DNA from: Achromobacter agilis
GTDB lineage: Bacteria > Pseudomonadota > Gammaproteobacteria > Burkholderiales > Burkholderiaceae_B
Reading direction: 5' to 3'
NCBI RefSeq assembly: GCF_900496965.1
Contig: NZ_UFQB01000025.1
Span: 39,967 to 103,966 of the forward strand
DNA length: 64,000 nucleotides
Within the stretch, counting starts at the first letter, position 1, and each line of letters begins with the position of its first letter. The notes below the pieces were generated by a model that was given only the letters and a program-made list of their open reading frames with translations, did not search any database and was not told the origin of the DNA. Positions 41,829 to 50,220 of this stretch are shown here, piece by piece. The position numbers and the translations under genes were made by a program.

Positions 41829-43940
41829 ATGACTCGCAAGACGCGTATCGAGCTATACCGCAATATCGGCATCAGCGCCCATATCGATGCGGGCAAAACG
41901 ACGACCACCGAGCGCATCCTCTTCTATACCGGCATCACCCACAAAATCGGCGAAGTGCATGACGGCGCGGCGGTGATGGACTGGATGGAACAGGAGCAGG
42001 AACGCGGCATCACGATCACGTCGGCCGCCACCACCGCCTTCTGGAAGGGCATGGCCGGCAACTATCCCGAGCACCGCATCAACATCATCGACACGCCCGG
42101 CCACGTGGACTTCACCATCGAGGTCGAACGTTCCATGCGCGTGCTGGACGGCGCGGTCATGGTCTACGACGCCGTGGGCGGCGTGCAGCCCCAGTCCGAG
42201 ACCGTCTGGCGCCAGGCCAACAAGTACAAGGTGCCGCGCCTGGCGTTCGTCAACAAGATGGATCGCGTGGGTGCGGACTTCCTGCGCGTGCAGCGCCAGA
42301 TCGCCGAGCGCCTGAAAGGCGACGCGGTTCCCATCCAGCTGCCGGTGGGCGCCGAAGACCATTTCGAAGGCGTGATCGACCTGGTCAAGATGAAGGCCAT
42401 CATTTGGGACGACGCCAGCCAGGGCGTGCGCTTCGAATACCAGGACATCCCTGCCGCGATGCAGGCGCAGGCGCAGGAGTGGCACGACAAAATGGTCGAG
42501 AAAGCCGCCGAAGCCAACGAGACGCTGCTTGAGAAATACCTGTCGGGCGAGACGCTGACCGAGGAGGAGATCAAGCAGGGCCTGCGCATACGCACCGTGG
42601 CCAACGAGATCGTGCCCATGCTGTGCGGCAGCGCCTTCAAGAACAAGGGCGTGCAGGCCATGCTGGACGCCGTGCTCGACTATATGCCGTCGCCCGTCGA
42701 CGTGCCGGCCATCAAGGGTCATGACGAGCGCGACCGCGAGATCGAGCGGCACCCGGCCGACAACGAGCCGTTCTCGGCGCTGGCCTTCAAGATCATGACG
42801 GATCCGTTCGTCGGCCAGCTGGTGTTCTTCCGCGTCTATTCGGGCGTCGTGAAGTCCGGCGATTCCGTCTTCAATCCCACCAAGGAGAAGAAGGAAAGGC
42901 TGGGCCGCATCCTGCAAATGCACGCCAACGAGCGGCGCGAGATCACGGAGGTCTATGCGGGCGACATTGCCGCCGCGGTGGGCATCAAGGACGTCACCAC
43001 CGGCGATACGCTGACGGATCCGGCGCACGTCATCATCCTTGAACGCATGGTCTTTCCAGAGCCGGTAATTTCTCAGGCCGTCGAGCCCAAAACCAAGGCC
43101 GACCAGGAAAAGATGGGCATCGCGCTGGGCCGCCTGGCGCAAGAGGACCCGTCCTTCCGCGTGCGCACCGACGAGGAATCCGGGCAGACCATCATCTCGG
43201 GCATGGGCGAGCTGCACCTGGAAATTCTGGTCGACCGCATGAAGCGCGAGTTCGGCGTCGAGGCCACCGTGGGCAAGCCGCAGGTGGCCTACCGGGAGAC
43301 CATCCGCAAGACATGCGACGAAGTCGAAGGCAAGTTCGTCAAGCAATCCGGCGGCCGCGGCCAGTATGGCCACGTGGTGCTGAAGCTCGAGCCGCAGGAG
43401 CCCGGCAAGGGCTACGAGTTCGTCGACGCCATCAAGGGCGGCGTGGTACCGCGCGAATTCATCCCGGCGGTGGACAAGGGCGTGCGCGAATCGCTCAACG
43501 CCGGTGTGCTGGCCGGCTATCCGGTGGTGGATGTGAAGGCGACGCTGTTCTTCGGGTCCTACCACGACGTCGACTCGAACGAGAACGCGTTCAAGATGGC
43601 GGCCTCCATGGCGTTTAAGGAAGGCATGCGCCGGGCGGACCCGGTGCTGCTGGAGCCCATGATGCAGGTCGAGGTGGAAACGCCCGAGGATTTCACGGGC
43701 AATGTCATGGGCGACCTGTCATCGCGCCGCGGCATGGTCCAGGGTATGGAGGATATCGCCGGGGGCGGCGGCAAGCTCGTGCGGGCCGAAGTGCCGCTGG
43801 CCGAGATGTTCGGCTATTCAACGTCGCTGCGTTCGCTGACCCAGGGGCGGGCGACCTACACCATGGAGTTCAAGCACTACGCCGAGGCGCCGCGCCAGGT
43901 GGCGCAGGAAGTGATGGCGGCCCAGAGCACGGGCCGCTGA
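41829..43940 (+). CDS. fusA: elongation factor G (EF-G), copy outside a ribosomal-protein cluster
   Basis: A 703-residue translational GTPase with all EF-G domains. G motifs are [39 protein letters not shown] and FVNKMDRVG; the domain IV tip and V follow ([35 protein letters not shown]). A ribosome binding site AAGGAAGAGG fixes the ATG at 41829. No rpsL, rpsG or tuf is next to it, so this is probably a second copy (fusA2-like). The P-loop and switch residues look intact. Without the str operon copy the two cannot be compared. Confidence 0.93.
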   Translation: MTRKTRIELYRNIGISAHIDAGKTTTTERILFYTGITHKIGEVHDGAAVMDWMEQEQERGITITSAATTAFWKGMAGNYPEHRINIIDTPGHVDFTIEVERSMRVLDGAVMVYDAVGGVQPQSETVWRQANKYKVPRLAFVNKMDRVGADFLRVQRQIAERLKGDAVPIQLPVGAEDHFEGVIDLVKMKAIIWDDASQGVRFEYQDIPAAMQAQAQEWHDKMVEKAAEANETLLEKYLSGETLTEEEIKQGLRIRTVANEIVPMLCGSAFKNKGVQAMLDAVLDYMPSPVDVPAIKGHDERDREIERHPADNEPFSALAFKIMTDPFVGQLVFFRVYSGVVKSGDSVFNPTKEKKERLGRILQMHANERREITEVYAGDIAAAVGIKDVTTGDTLTDPAHVIILERMVFPEPVISQAVEPKTKADQEKMGIALGRLAQEDPSFRVRTDEESGQTIISGMGELHLEILVDRMKREFGVEATVGKPQVAYRETIRKTCDEVEGKFVKQSGGRGQYGHVVLKLEPQEPGKGYEFVDAIKGGVVPREFIPAVDKGVRESLNAGVLAGYPVVDVKATLFFGSYHDVDSNENAFKMAASMAFKEGMRRADPVLLEPMMQVEVETPEDFTGNVMGDLSSRRGMVQGMEDIAGGGGKLVRAEVPLAEMFGYSTSLRSLTQGRATYTMEFKHYAEAPRQVAQEVMAAQSTGR

Positions 43941-43947
43941 ACGCGCC

Positions 43948-44904
43948 TCAGGCCGGGGCGGCGGCGCTGGCCGCCGCCGCGCGCACGCGCGACGAGGCCA
44001 GCTTCACGCCCAGCAGGATCATCACGAAGCCGTAGGCATGGAACAGCTGCGGGGCTTCGCCCAGCAGCGGCCAGGCCAGCAGCGCCGCGTAGACCGGCAC
44101 CAGGAACATCGACAGGCCAGCCGTGGCGGGGCCCGCCCGGCTGATCAGCCGGCCGTACGCGTAGTAGGCGCCCAGGCTTGGCACCACGGCCAGGAACAGC
44201 AGCACCGCCGCAAGGCGGGGATCGCCCCACGGCGGCGTGGCGCCGGCCGCCGCTTCGATCGCGGCGAAAGGTGCCAGCGCGAGCACGCCGCCCAGCATCA
44301 TCGTCGCCAGCCGCGCGCTGTCCGGCACCGCGGGCAGGACCAGGCGCTTTTGCAGCACCGTATAGAACGCCCAGCCGGTGGCGGCCAGCAGCACCCAGAG
44401 GTCGCCCTGCCCAAAGGCCAGGCGGGCAAGTGCTTGCGCATCGCCGCGCGACAGCACCACCAGCACGCCGCCCAGGGCCAGCGCCAGGCCCGCGCCGCGC
44501 AGGGCCGACAGGGGCTTGCGCCAGATCATGGCCTCCAACAGGGCCACCAGAATGGGGCTGCACGAAAAAATCAGCGCAATGTTGGTGGCGCTGGTGGTCT
44601 GGGCGCCGATGTATTGCGGCGCCACGGCCACGCCCATGCCCAGCACCGCCAACGGCAACAGCGCCGGCAGGTTGCGCCGCAACGTCCTGCGATGCGCGTG
44701 CAGGGCGGGCGCCGCCAGTGGCAGCAGGATCAGCAGCGCGATCAGCCAGCGGCCGAAGGCAAGAAAGACGGGGGGAAGGTTGGCGTCGTGGGCCCAGCGG
44801 GCCGCGACCATATTGGAGGCGAATAGCGCCGGGGCGGTAAATAGCATGGCGGTGCCGGACAGGCCCAGGCCGGTTCTTGCGGGTGCTGCTGCTGCGGAGG
44901 ACAT
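43948..44904 (-). CDS. EamA/DMT-family transporter (AsnC-linked)
   Basis: A 318-residue membrane protein with ten helices in two EamA repeats (LFTAPALFASNMVAARWAHD, FSCSPILVALLEAMIWRKPL, FLAVVPSLGAYYAYGRLISR, FLVPVYAALLAWPLLGEAPQ). Its stop is 7 bases from the convergent fusA stop. It is divergent from the AsnC-type regulator gene, the usual arrangement for amino acid exporters. Confidence 0.88.
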   Translation of the reverse strand: MSSAAAAPARTGLGLSGTAMLFTAPALFASNMVAARWAHDANLPPVFLAFGRWLIALLILLPLAAPALHAHRRTLRRNLPALLPLAVLGMGVAVAPQYIGAQTTSATNIALIFSCSPILVALLEAMIWRKPLSALRGAGLALALGGVLVVLSRGDAQALARLAFGQGDLWVLLAATGWAFYTVLQKRLVLPAVPDSARLATMMLGGVLALAPFAAIEAAAGATPPWGDPRLAAVLLFLAVVPSLGAYYAYGRLISRAGPATAGLSMFLVPVYAALLAWPLLGEAPQLFHAYGFVMILLGVKLASSRVRAAAASAAAPA

Positions 44905-45059
44905 GGTTTCCCGCCGCGCGGATCGGCGCGCGGCTTGATGCGTTGGAACTGCCGGCGTTCACGCCGGGTTGTGCCGCAGCGTCAGCGCCGAAATCCGACG
45001 GCCGGGATAGGCGGCCGTCTTGGAGGAAAGTCTACGGGCAGGTCCGCAAAATAGGCTTC

Positions 45060-45140
45060 CTGATTTATGCTGGATTTTCTGATTATGAAAAATATCTATC
45101 TTGTAGAATTGATTTTTTCAGAGATATTCTCTTATTTCAC
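45060..45140. promoter_or_regulatory. AT-rich divergent control region upstream of the AsnC-type regulator
   Basis: This stretch is far richer in A/T than its surroundings, with repeated GATT/AATC-like words and runs such as GATTTTTTCAGAGATATTC. AsnC/Lrp proteins bind degenerate AT-rich sites, so autoregulation and control of the divergent EamA gene are likely here. No exact palindrome stands out. Confidence 0.4.
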
Positions 45141-45148
45141 CGTCCGTC

Positions 45149-45619
45149 ATGTCCGTCACGCCCAAAATCGACGAAACCGACCGCAAGATCCTGCGCGCGC
45201 TGCGCGCGGACGGTCGGCTTACCAACCTTAAACTGGCCGAGCAGGTGGGGCTGTCGCCCACACCGTGCTGGAACCGCGTCAAGGCGCTGGAGGACGCGGG
45301 CGTGATCGAGGGCTACGCGGCCCTGTTGAACCAGAAGGCGCTGGGCTTGCCGGACACGGTCATGATCGAGGTGACGCTGGAGCACCACGACGACGAAGCG
45401 CTGGCGCGCTTCGGTGAAGAGATCACCCGCCTGCCGGAGGTGGTCGAGGCCTTTCTCGTCACGGGCGAATACGACTACCTGATCAAGGTGGCCGTGGCGG
45501 GCACCGAAGGCTACGAGGCCTTTCTGCGCAAGCGGCTGTATAAGCTGCGCGGCGTGCGCCACAGCCGGTCCACGTTTGTGTTGCGGCGCCTGAAGCACAC
45601 GCCTTCGGTCGAGCCCTAG
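45149..45619 (+). CDS. Lrp/AsnC-family transcriptional regulator
   Basis: A 156-residue regulator. The helix-turn-helix is DRKILRALRADGRLTNLKLAEQVGLSPTPCWNRV (shown by its parts: LAEQVGLSPTPCWNRVKALE), and the RAM effector domain is at about 65-150 (VEAFLVTGEYDYLIKVAVAG). It responds to amino acids. Its target is probably the divergent EamA exporter. The stop shares CTAG with the convergent hydrolase gene. Confidence 0.93.
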   Translation: MSVTPKIDETDRKILRALRADGRLTNLKLAEQVGLSPTPCWNRVKALEDAGVIEGYAALLNQKALGLPDTVMIEVTLEHHDDEALARFGEEITRLPEVVEAFLVTGEYDYLIKVAVAGTEGYEAFLRKRLYKLRGVRHSRSTFVLRRLKHTPSVEP

Positions 45620-46425
45620 CTGCCGATGAATTCCTCGATGGCGCCATTGAAGGCGCGCGGATTGCCCAGGTTCATGCCATGCGAGGATCCGGCGATGGTC
45701 ACGCGGTGCGCTTGCGGCAGCCACTGCGACAGCGCGTCGAGCACGCAGGGGTAGGGCGCCGGGCTCAGGGCGCCGCCGATCAGCAAGGTCGGCAGTTTCA
45801 GGGCTCCGATCTGTTGCGGCGCGAGCGCCGGGGGCGTCTCCAGCACCTGGCCGAACAGTGTGCCGACATTGTCGCGCACCATTTCCTTGAACCAGGGCAC
45901 CATGCGTTGCCAGGTGTTGGGGCCGGTCACGGTATCGACGAACAGCGCCAGGCCCGCCTCGGTGTCGCCCTGGCGGATCAGCGCCAGCGCCTGCTGGCGA
46001 AAGCCGCCACGCAGGTCGTCCTCGCCGGGCAGCGGCAGGCCAGGGTCGGCCAGGGTCAGGCTGCGCAGTGCATCGGGCTGGCGCAGCGCTGCTTCCAGCG
46101 CGATGCGGCCGCCGCGCGAGTGGCCCACCAGATGAGCCGGGCCGCCGGCCACGGTATCGATGAATTCCAGCACGTCGCTGGCATGCTGCTCGATCGAAAA
46201 ACCGTCGCCCGCGCCGTCCCAGGTCTCGGGCCAATAACGGCGCAGGCAGACCGCCAGCACGCGGAACGACCGGCCCAGCGGCGCCATCTGCGATTTCCAG
46301 TAGCGGCAGTCGGACAGGGAGCCGTGTACCAGCACCAGGGGCGTGCCGCTGCCGTACTCGGTGTAGGACATGGCATAGCCGCCGATCAGCGCGGTTTGCA
46401 GGGGCAGGACGGGTTCGGAACGCAT
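45616..46425 (-). CDS. alpha/beta hydrolase
   Basis: A protein of about 269 residues with the alpha/beta-hydrolase fold. The oxyanion region is PLVLVHGSLSDCRYW, the nucleophile serine is in HLVGHSRGGRIALEAALRQ, and the final histidine is in TIAGSSHGMNLGNPRAF. The substrate is unknown. The ATG at 46425 is chosen; MSYTEYGSG further in (near 46371) is also possible. Confidence 0.85.
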   Translation of the reverse strand: MRSEPVLPLQTALIGGYAMSYTEYGSGTPLVLVHGSLSDCRYWKSQMAPLGRSFRVLAVCLRRYWPETWDGAGDGFSIEQHASDVLEFIDTVAGGPAHLVGHSRGGRIALEAALRQPDALRSLTLADPGLPLPGEDDLRGGFRQQALALIRQGDTEAGLALFVDTVTGPNTWQRMVPWFKEMVRDNVGTLFGQVLETPPALAPQQIGALKLPTLLIGGALSPAPYPCVLDALSQWLPQAHRVTIAGSSHGMNLGNPRAFNGAIEEFIGS

Positions 46426-46562
46426 GGGATTCGTGTGGAAAAGCCAGGCCCGCATTCTAGCCCGGTGACGCGCCGGGGCGGGGCGCCCAACGCTGATACA
46501 CTCGTTTTCCGGCCAGCCGGCAAACGGTTCGTGCCGGCCCCCCTAGAACGGAGTCCATCCCG

Positions 46563-47060
46563 ATGTCGCCCGAGTCCCTTGCCGCTCTGCCCGAATCCGC
46601 CCAACGCGTCGCCCGCCTGCTGCTGGACCTGGGGCACGACAAACCCGTGGTCGTCCTGCCGCAAACCGGCAAGACCTCGGCGGAAGCCGCGGCAGGGCTG
46701 GGCTGCGAGGTCGCGCAGATCGCCAAGTCGATCATTTTCCGGCGCGCGTCGGACGATGCGCCGGTGCTGGTCATCGCCAGCGGCGTCAACCGCGTGGACG
46801 AAGCCAAGGTGGCGGCGCAAGTGGGCCAGTTGGCCAAGGCGGACGCCAGGTTCGTGCGCGACATGACCGGCTACGCGATCGGCGGAGTCTGCCCCATCGG
46901 CCACGCGGTCAAGCCGGTGATGCTGCTGGACGCGGACCTGTTCAAGTACGACAGCCTGTGGGCCGCCGCCGGCCACCCGCATGCCGTGTTCAATCTGACG
47001 CCGCAGCAGTTGGCGGACATGACCGGCGCGCCCGTCGCGGACGTGGCGCAGCGCACCTGA
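46563..47060 (+). CDS. YbaK/EbsC-family aminoacyl-tRNA deacylase
   Basis: A 165-residue stand-alone editing domain related to the INS domain of ProS. Family segments are CEVAQIAKSIIFRRASDDAP with the conserved lysine, VLVIASGVNRVDEAKVA, GYAIGGVCPIGHAVKP and AGHPHAVFNLTPQQL. Such proteins hydrolyse mischarged tRNAs such as Cys-tRNAPro. A ribosome binding site AACGGAG precedes the ATG. Confidence 0.9.
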   Translation: MSPESLAALPESAQRVARLLLDLGHDKPVVVLPQTGKTSAEAAAGLGCEVAQIAKSIIFRRASDDAPVLVIASGVNRVDEAKVAAQVGQLAKADARFVRDMTGYAIGGVCPIGHAVKPVMLLDADLFKYDSLWAAAGHPHAVFNLTPQQLADMTGAPVADVAQRT

Positions 47061-47067
47061 GCCCGCC

Positions 47068-47874
47068 TCAGCGCGGGTGTGCGTCGAGGCCGTCGATCAG
47101 CACCTGTCGCAAGCCGCGCGAGCAGGTTTCAACGCGCCCCTGCACGCCGTAGACGTCCGCCAGCGAGGCTGGCGTGATCACATCGGCGGGCGCTCCTGCC
47201 GCGTACAGGCGGCCGCCATGGATCATGACTGCCTGGTCCGCGTGCTGCAGCGCCACGTTCAGATCGTGCAGCACGATGAGGCTGATGAGGCCGTGCTCCC
47301 GTGTTTCCTGCTTCAGCAAGCGCATGACGTGGAACTGGTAGTTGAGGTCCAGGGCCGACAGGGGTTCGTCCAGCAATAGCACGCGCGGATGCCGGACCAG
47401 CGCCTGCGCCAACCCCACCAGCTGCTTCTGCCCGCCGGACAGCGCATCCAGGTAATGCAGCGCGAGGTGGGCGATGCCCAGGCGCTCCAGCAGGCGTTCG
47501 ATGGCCTGCGGATCGGCCGCCGATGCCGCGCCGCCGCTGGCCTTGGCCGCCACCAACACCGATTCGAAGACCCGCAGATGCACTGCGGCGGGCAGGCTCT
47601 GGGGCAGGTAGACCACATGGCGGGCGCGCTCGCCGAAACTCTGGCGGATCAGGTCCTGCCCGCCCAGCAGAGCGCTGCCCGTCCGGGCGCGGACCAGGCC
47701 CGCCAGCGCCTTGAGCAGGGTGGACTTGCCGCTGCCGTTCGGGCCGAGCAGCGCCGTAACCTGTCCGGTCTTCAGCGCCGGCACGGTCAGCGCGTGCAGC
47801 ACGTCCCCGCGCCCATAGCCGGCGGCGAGCCCGCCCACGGCCAGCGACATCGGCGGCGCGGCGCCGGCCGTCAT
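47068..47874 (-). CDS. iron-complex/cobalamin-type ABC transporter ATP-binding protein (FecE-like)
   Basis: A 268-residue ABC ATPase. Walker A is LLGPNGSGKSTLLKALAGL, the signature LDALSGGQKQLVGLAQALVR, Walker B RVLLLDEPLSALDL and the H-loop LHDLNVALQHAD. It resembles FecE/HmuV/BtuD. Its ATG overlaps the permease stop (ATGA). The substrate could be a ferric siderophore, haem or B12. Confidence 0.92.
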   Translation of the reverse strand: MTAGAAPPMSLAVGGLAAGYGRGDVLHALTVPALKTGQVTALLGPNGSGKSTLLKALAGLVRARTGSALLGGQDLIRQSFGERARHVVYLPQSLPAAVHLRVFESVLVAAKASGGAASAADPQAIERLLERLGIAHLALHYLDALSGGQKQLVGLAQALVRHPRVLLLDEPLSALDLNYQFHVMRLLKQETREHGLISLIVLHDLNVALQHADQAVMIHGGRLYAAGAPADVITPASLADVYGVQGRVETCSRGLRQVLIDGLDAHPR

Positions 47875-48914
47875 GGCAGTTGCCGGCGCAAGACGACCGA
47901 CACGAAGAAGGGAATGCCGACCAGCGCGGTCACGATACCGACGGGCACGATGACCCCGGGCACGAGATGCTTGGATGCGATCGACGCCAACGACAGGATC
48001 ACCGCGCCCACCAGCGCGCTGCCGGGCAGGTAATAGCGGTGATCTTCGCCGAACAGCCGGCGCGCGATATGGGGCGCCACCAGCCCGATGAAGCCGATCG
48101 TGCCGACGAAGGCCACGGCCAGGGACGACAGCAGGCTGACCCGCGCCAGCGCCGCGACGCGCACCCGGCGCACGTCTACGCCGAAGCTCGCCGCGCGGTC
48201 TTCGCCCAGCCGCAGGGCGGTCAGTTTCCAGGATTGGCGCATGGCCAGCGGCAGGGCCAGCCCGAAGGCGGCGGCCAGCACGCCCACGGCGGCCCAGCCG
48301 GAACGCGATAGGCTTCCCATGGTCCAGAACACCAGGTTTTGCAGGGCCTCGGCGCTGGCCATGAACTGCACCAGCGATACCAGGGCGTTGAAGGTGAACA
48401 GCATGGCGATGCCGAACAGCACCACGGCCGAGGTGTTCATCCCGCCCCAGCGGGTCACGGCATCCAGCAGCAGCGCCGCCAGCATTGCGAAGAGGAAGGC
48501 GTTGCCCGCGATCAGCCAGCCGGGAGGGATGCCCGGCACGCCCAGCTGCAGCACGATCGCCAGCGAGGCGCCGAAAGCGGCGGCAGACGACACGCCCAGC
48601 GTGAACGGGCTGGCCAGGGGGTTGTTCAGGATGGTCTGCATCTCGGCGCCCGCGAGCCCCAGCGCCATGCCCACCAGGGCGGCCATGAGGGCGGAGGGCA
48701 GGCGGATGTCCCACACGATGACCCGGGTGGTCGGATCGGCGGAGGCGGGCGCCGTCAGCGTCTGCCAGAGCTCGTCCCACGGCAGGCCCGAGGGGCCCAC
48801 GGTGAAGTCGATCAGCAGCGCCAGGAAAATCGCCGCCAGCAGCAGGGCGATCAGCCCTGCCCGGCGGCGCAGGATGTGCCGGTAGGCGGCAACCGCATTT
48901 GCGGTTGGCGGCAT
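47871..48914 (-). CDS. FecCD-family ABC transporter permease
   Basis: A 347-residue membrane protein with about ten helices. Family stretches are LRLPSALMAALVGMALGLAGAEMQ, NPLASPFTLGVSSAAAFGAS, GTIGFIGLVAPHIARRLFGEDHRYYLP and DVRRVRV, here given in parts. Its ATG overlaps the cpoB stop (TAATG), so it is coupled to the Tol-Pal operon. No periplasmic binding protein or TonB receptor gene is nearby. Confidence 0.92.
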   Translation of the reverse strand: MPPTANAVAAYRHILRRRAGLIALLLAAIFLALLIDFTVGPSGLPWDELWQTLTAPASADPTTRVIVWDIRLPSALMAALVGMALGLAGAEMQTILNNPLASPFTLGVSSAAAFGASLAIVLQLGVPGIPPGWLIAGNAFLFAMLAALLLDAVTRWGGMNTSAVVLFGIAMLFTFNALVSLVQFMASAEALQNLVFWTMGSLSRSGWAAVGVLAAAFGLALPLAMRQSWKLTALRLGEDRAASFGVDVRRVRVAALARVSLLSSLAVAFVGTIGFIGLVAPHIARRLFGEDHRYYLPGSALVGAVILSLASIASKHLVPGVIVPVGIVTALVGIPFFVSVVLRRQLP

Positions 48915-49603
48915 TACTGCAGCAGCTGCAGCCGGCTCTTGGCCGTGCCGGCGGCCGGCGTGGTCGGGTAGTCGCGGACGATGCGCTGCAGCGTCGTCTT
49001 GGCGCCGGCGCGGTTGTTCAGCTCGATCTGGCTGCCGGCGATGACGAGCAGGGCGTCAGGCGCGCGGGCGTTGTCGGGGGACTTCTGGACCATGGCGTTC
49101 AATTGGTCGATGGCGCCCTTGAAGTCCTTCAGCGCATAGCGGCTGCTGCCCAGGTAGAACTGGGCGCTGGGTGCCAGCTGGCTGGCGGGGTACAGCGCCG
49201 TGAACGCGGCGAGCGATTCGGAGGCGTCCTTGTACTGGCCCTTGCGGAACAGGTCGATCGCGCCGTCATAGGCGGCCTGTTCCTGGGGATCGCCGGCGGA
49301 GGCGCCCGGCGGGTTGGCGCTGCCGCCCGCGCCGCCCGGCTTGGCGCTGGGCTGCTGGCGGGACACCAGTTCGAGCTGGTCGCGCAATTGGGCGACTTCC
49401 TGCTGCAGGGCCTGGATCTGGTCGGCCAGCTGCAGCTTCGCGCGCTGGCTCTGCTCGTTCTGCTGCTGTACCTGCTGGCGCAGATCCAGGATGGCCCGGC
49501 GGGCCTCATCGTCGGAAAAAGCGTGGGCAGGGGCCGCCAGGGCCGTAAGCACCAGGCCTGTGGCCACAATCAGGGGACGCAGGGACAGAACGTTATCGCG
49601 CAT
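48914..49603 (-). CDS. cpoB: Tol-Pal system protein CpoB (YbgF)
   Basis: A 229-residue periplasmic protein with a Sec signal (MRDNVLSLRPLIVATGLVLT, cut after AHA). An N-terminal coiled coil (about 30-80; RRAILDLRQQVQQQNEQSQR) precedes a linker rich in Gly/Pro and a TPR domain (AAYDGAIDLFRKGQYKDASE onwards). It links Tol-Pal with peptidoglycan synthesis at the division site. It follows pal after a terminator-like hairpin. The ATG at 49603 gives the signal peptide. Confidence 0.92.
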   Translation of the reverse strand: MRDNVLSLRPLIVATGLVLTALAAPAHAFSDDEARRAILDLRQQVQQQNEQSQRAKLQLADQIQALQQEVAQLRDQLELVSRQQPSAKPGGAGGSANPPGASAGDPQEQAAYDGAIDLFRKGQYKDASESLAAFTALYPASQLAPSAQFYLGSSRYALKDFKGAIDQLNAMVQKSPDNARAPDALLVIAGSQIELNNRAGAKTTLQRIVRDYPTTPAAGTAKSRLQLLQ

Positions 49604-49613
49604 AAAAATTCCC

Positions 49614-49658
49614 GGGTATAAAAACAAACGTCGGGACGGCCGGCTGACCGTCCCGACG
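49614..49658 (-). terminator. terminator or attenuator between pal and cpoB
   Basis: On the minus strand a perfect 11-bp stem (CGTCGGGACGG with CCGTCCCGACG, 8-base loop) is followed by TTTGTTTTTATA, and cpoB begins 11 bases later. It has all marks of an intrinsic terminator. It would set a low level of cpoB and of the ABC genes relative to pal. Confidence 0.85.
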
Positions 49659-49688
49659 CGTGGTAGGACACTCGACTATACGGAGAGT

Positions 49689-50189
49689 TTAGCGGCGATA
49701 GACGATATCGGCGCGACGGTTTTCCGCAAAGTCAGCTTCCGACGTACCGGTCGCCTTCGGCTTTTCTTTACCAAAGCTGATGGTTTCGATCTGGTTGTCG
49801 CTGACGCCCAGCAGGGTCATCATGCGGCGCACGGCGTCCGCGCGGCGCTGGCCCAGGGCCAGGTTGTATTCAGCGCCGCCGCGTTCGTCGGTGTTGCCTT
49901 CGATCTTGATGGTCTGCTGCTGGTGCGAGGCCAGGTACTTGGCGTGGGTTTCAACCAGGCTGCGGTACTGATCCGACACCGTGTAGCTGTCGAAGTCAAA
50001 GTATACCGAGCGCTGTTGCGCCAGGATGCTTTGGGGGTTGAAGGGATCAAGGATCTGGCCGGAGGCCGACGATCCTTGGCTAGCGCCTCCGCCCTGACCC
50101 GCTTTATCGTCGAGAGGGACGGAGCTGCAAGCTGCCAGGGTGGCGGCCAGCGCGGCGATGGTTAGGCTTTTGGCAATGCGCGACTTCAT
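49689..50189 (-). CDS. pal: peptidoglycan-associated lipoprotein Pal
   Basis: A 166-residue outer-membrane lipoprotein (lipobox LAAC in MKSRIAKSLTIAALAATLAA-C). The C-terminal OmpA-like domain binds peptidoglycan (YFDFDSYTVSDQYRSLVETH, IEGNTDERGGAEYNLALGQR, with the diaminopimelate-binding Asp and Arg). It works with TolB in outer-membrane constriction. It follows tolB by 31 bases. Confidence 0.96.
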   Translation of the reverse strand: MKSRIAKSLTIAALAATLAACSSVPLDDKAGQGGGASQGSSASGQILDPFNPQSILAQQRSVYFDFDSYTVSDQYRSLVETHAKYLASHQQQTIKIEGNTDERGGAEYNLALGQRRADAVRRMMTLLGVSDNQIETISFGKEKPKATGTSEADFAENRRADIVYRR

Positions 50190-50220
50190 GATAGTTCCTT
50201 TGCAAAGAGAGTCACACGTG

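Noticed and set aside
41853..43565. 570-residue open frame on the minus strand
   Set aside because: Antisense of fusA; composition rich in His/Asp/Val typical of reversed coding frames.
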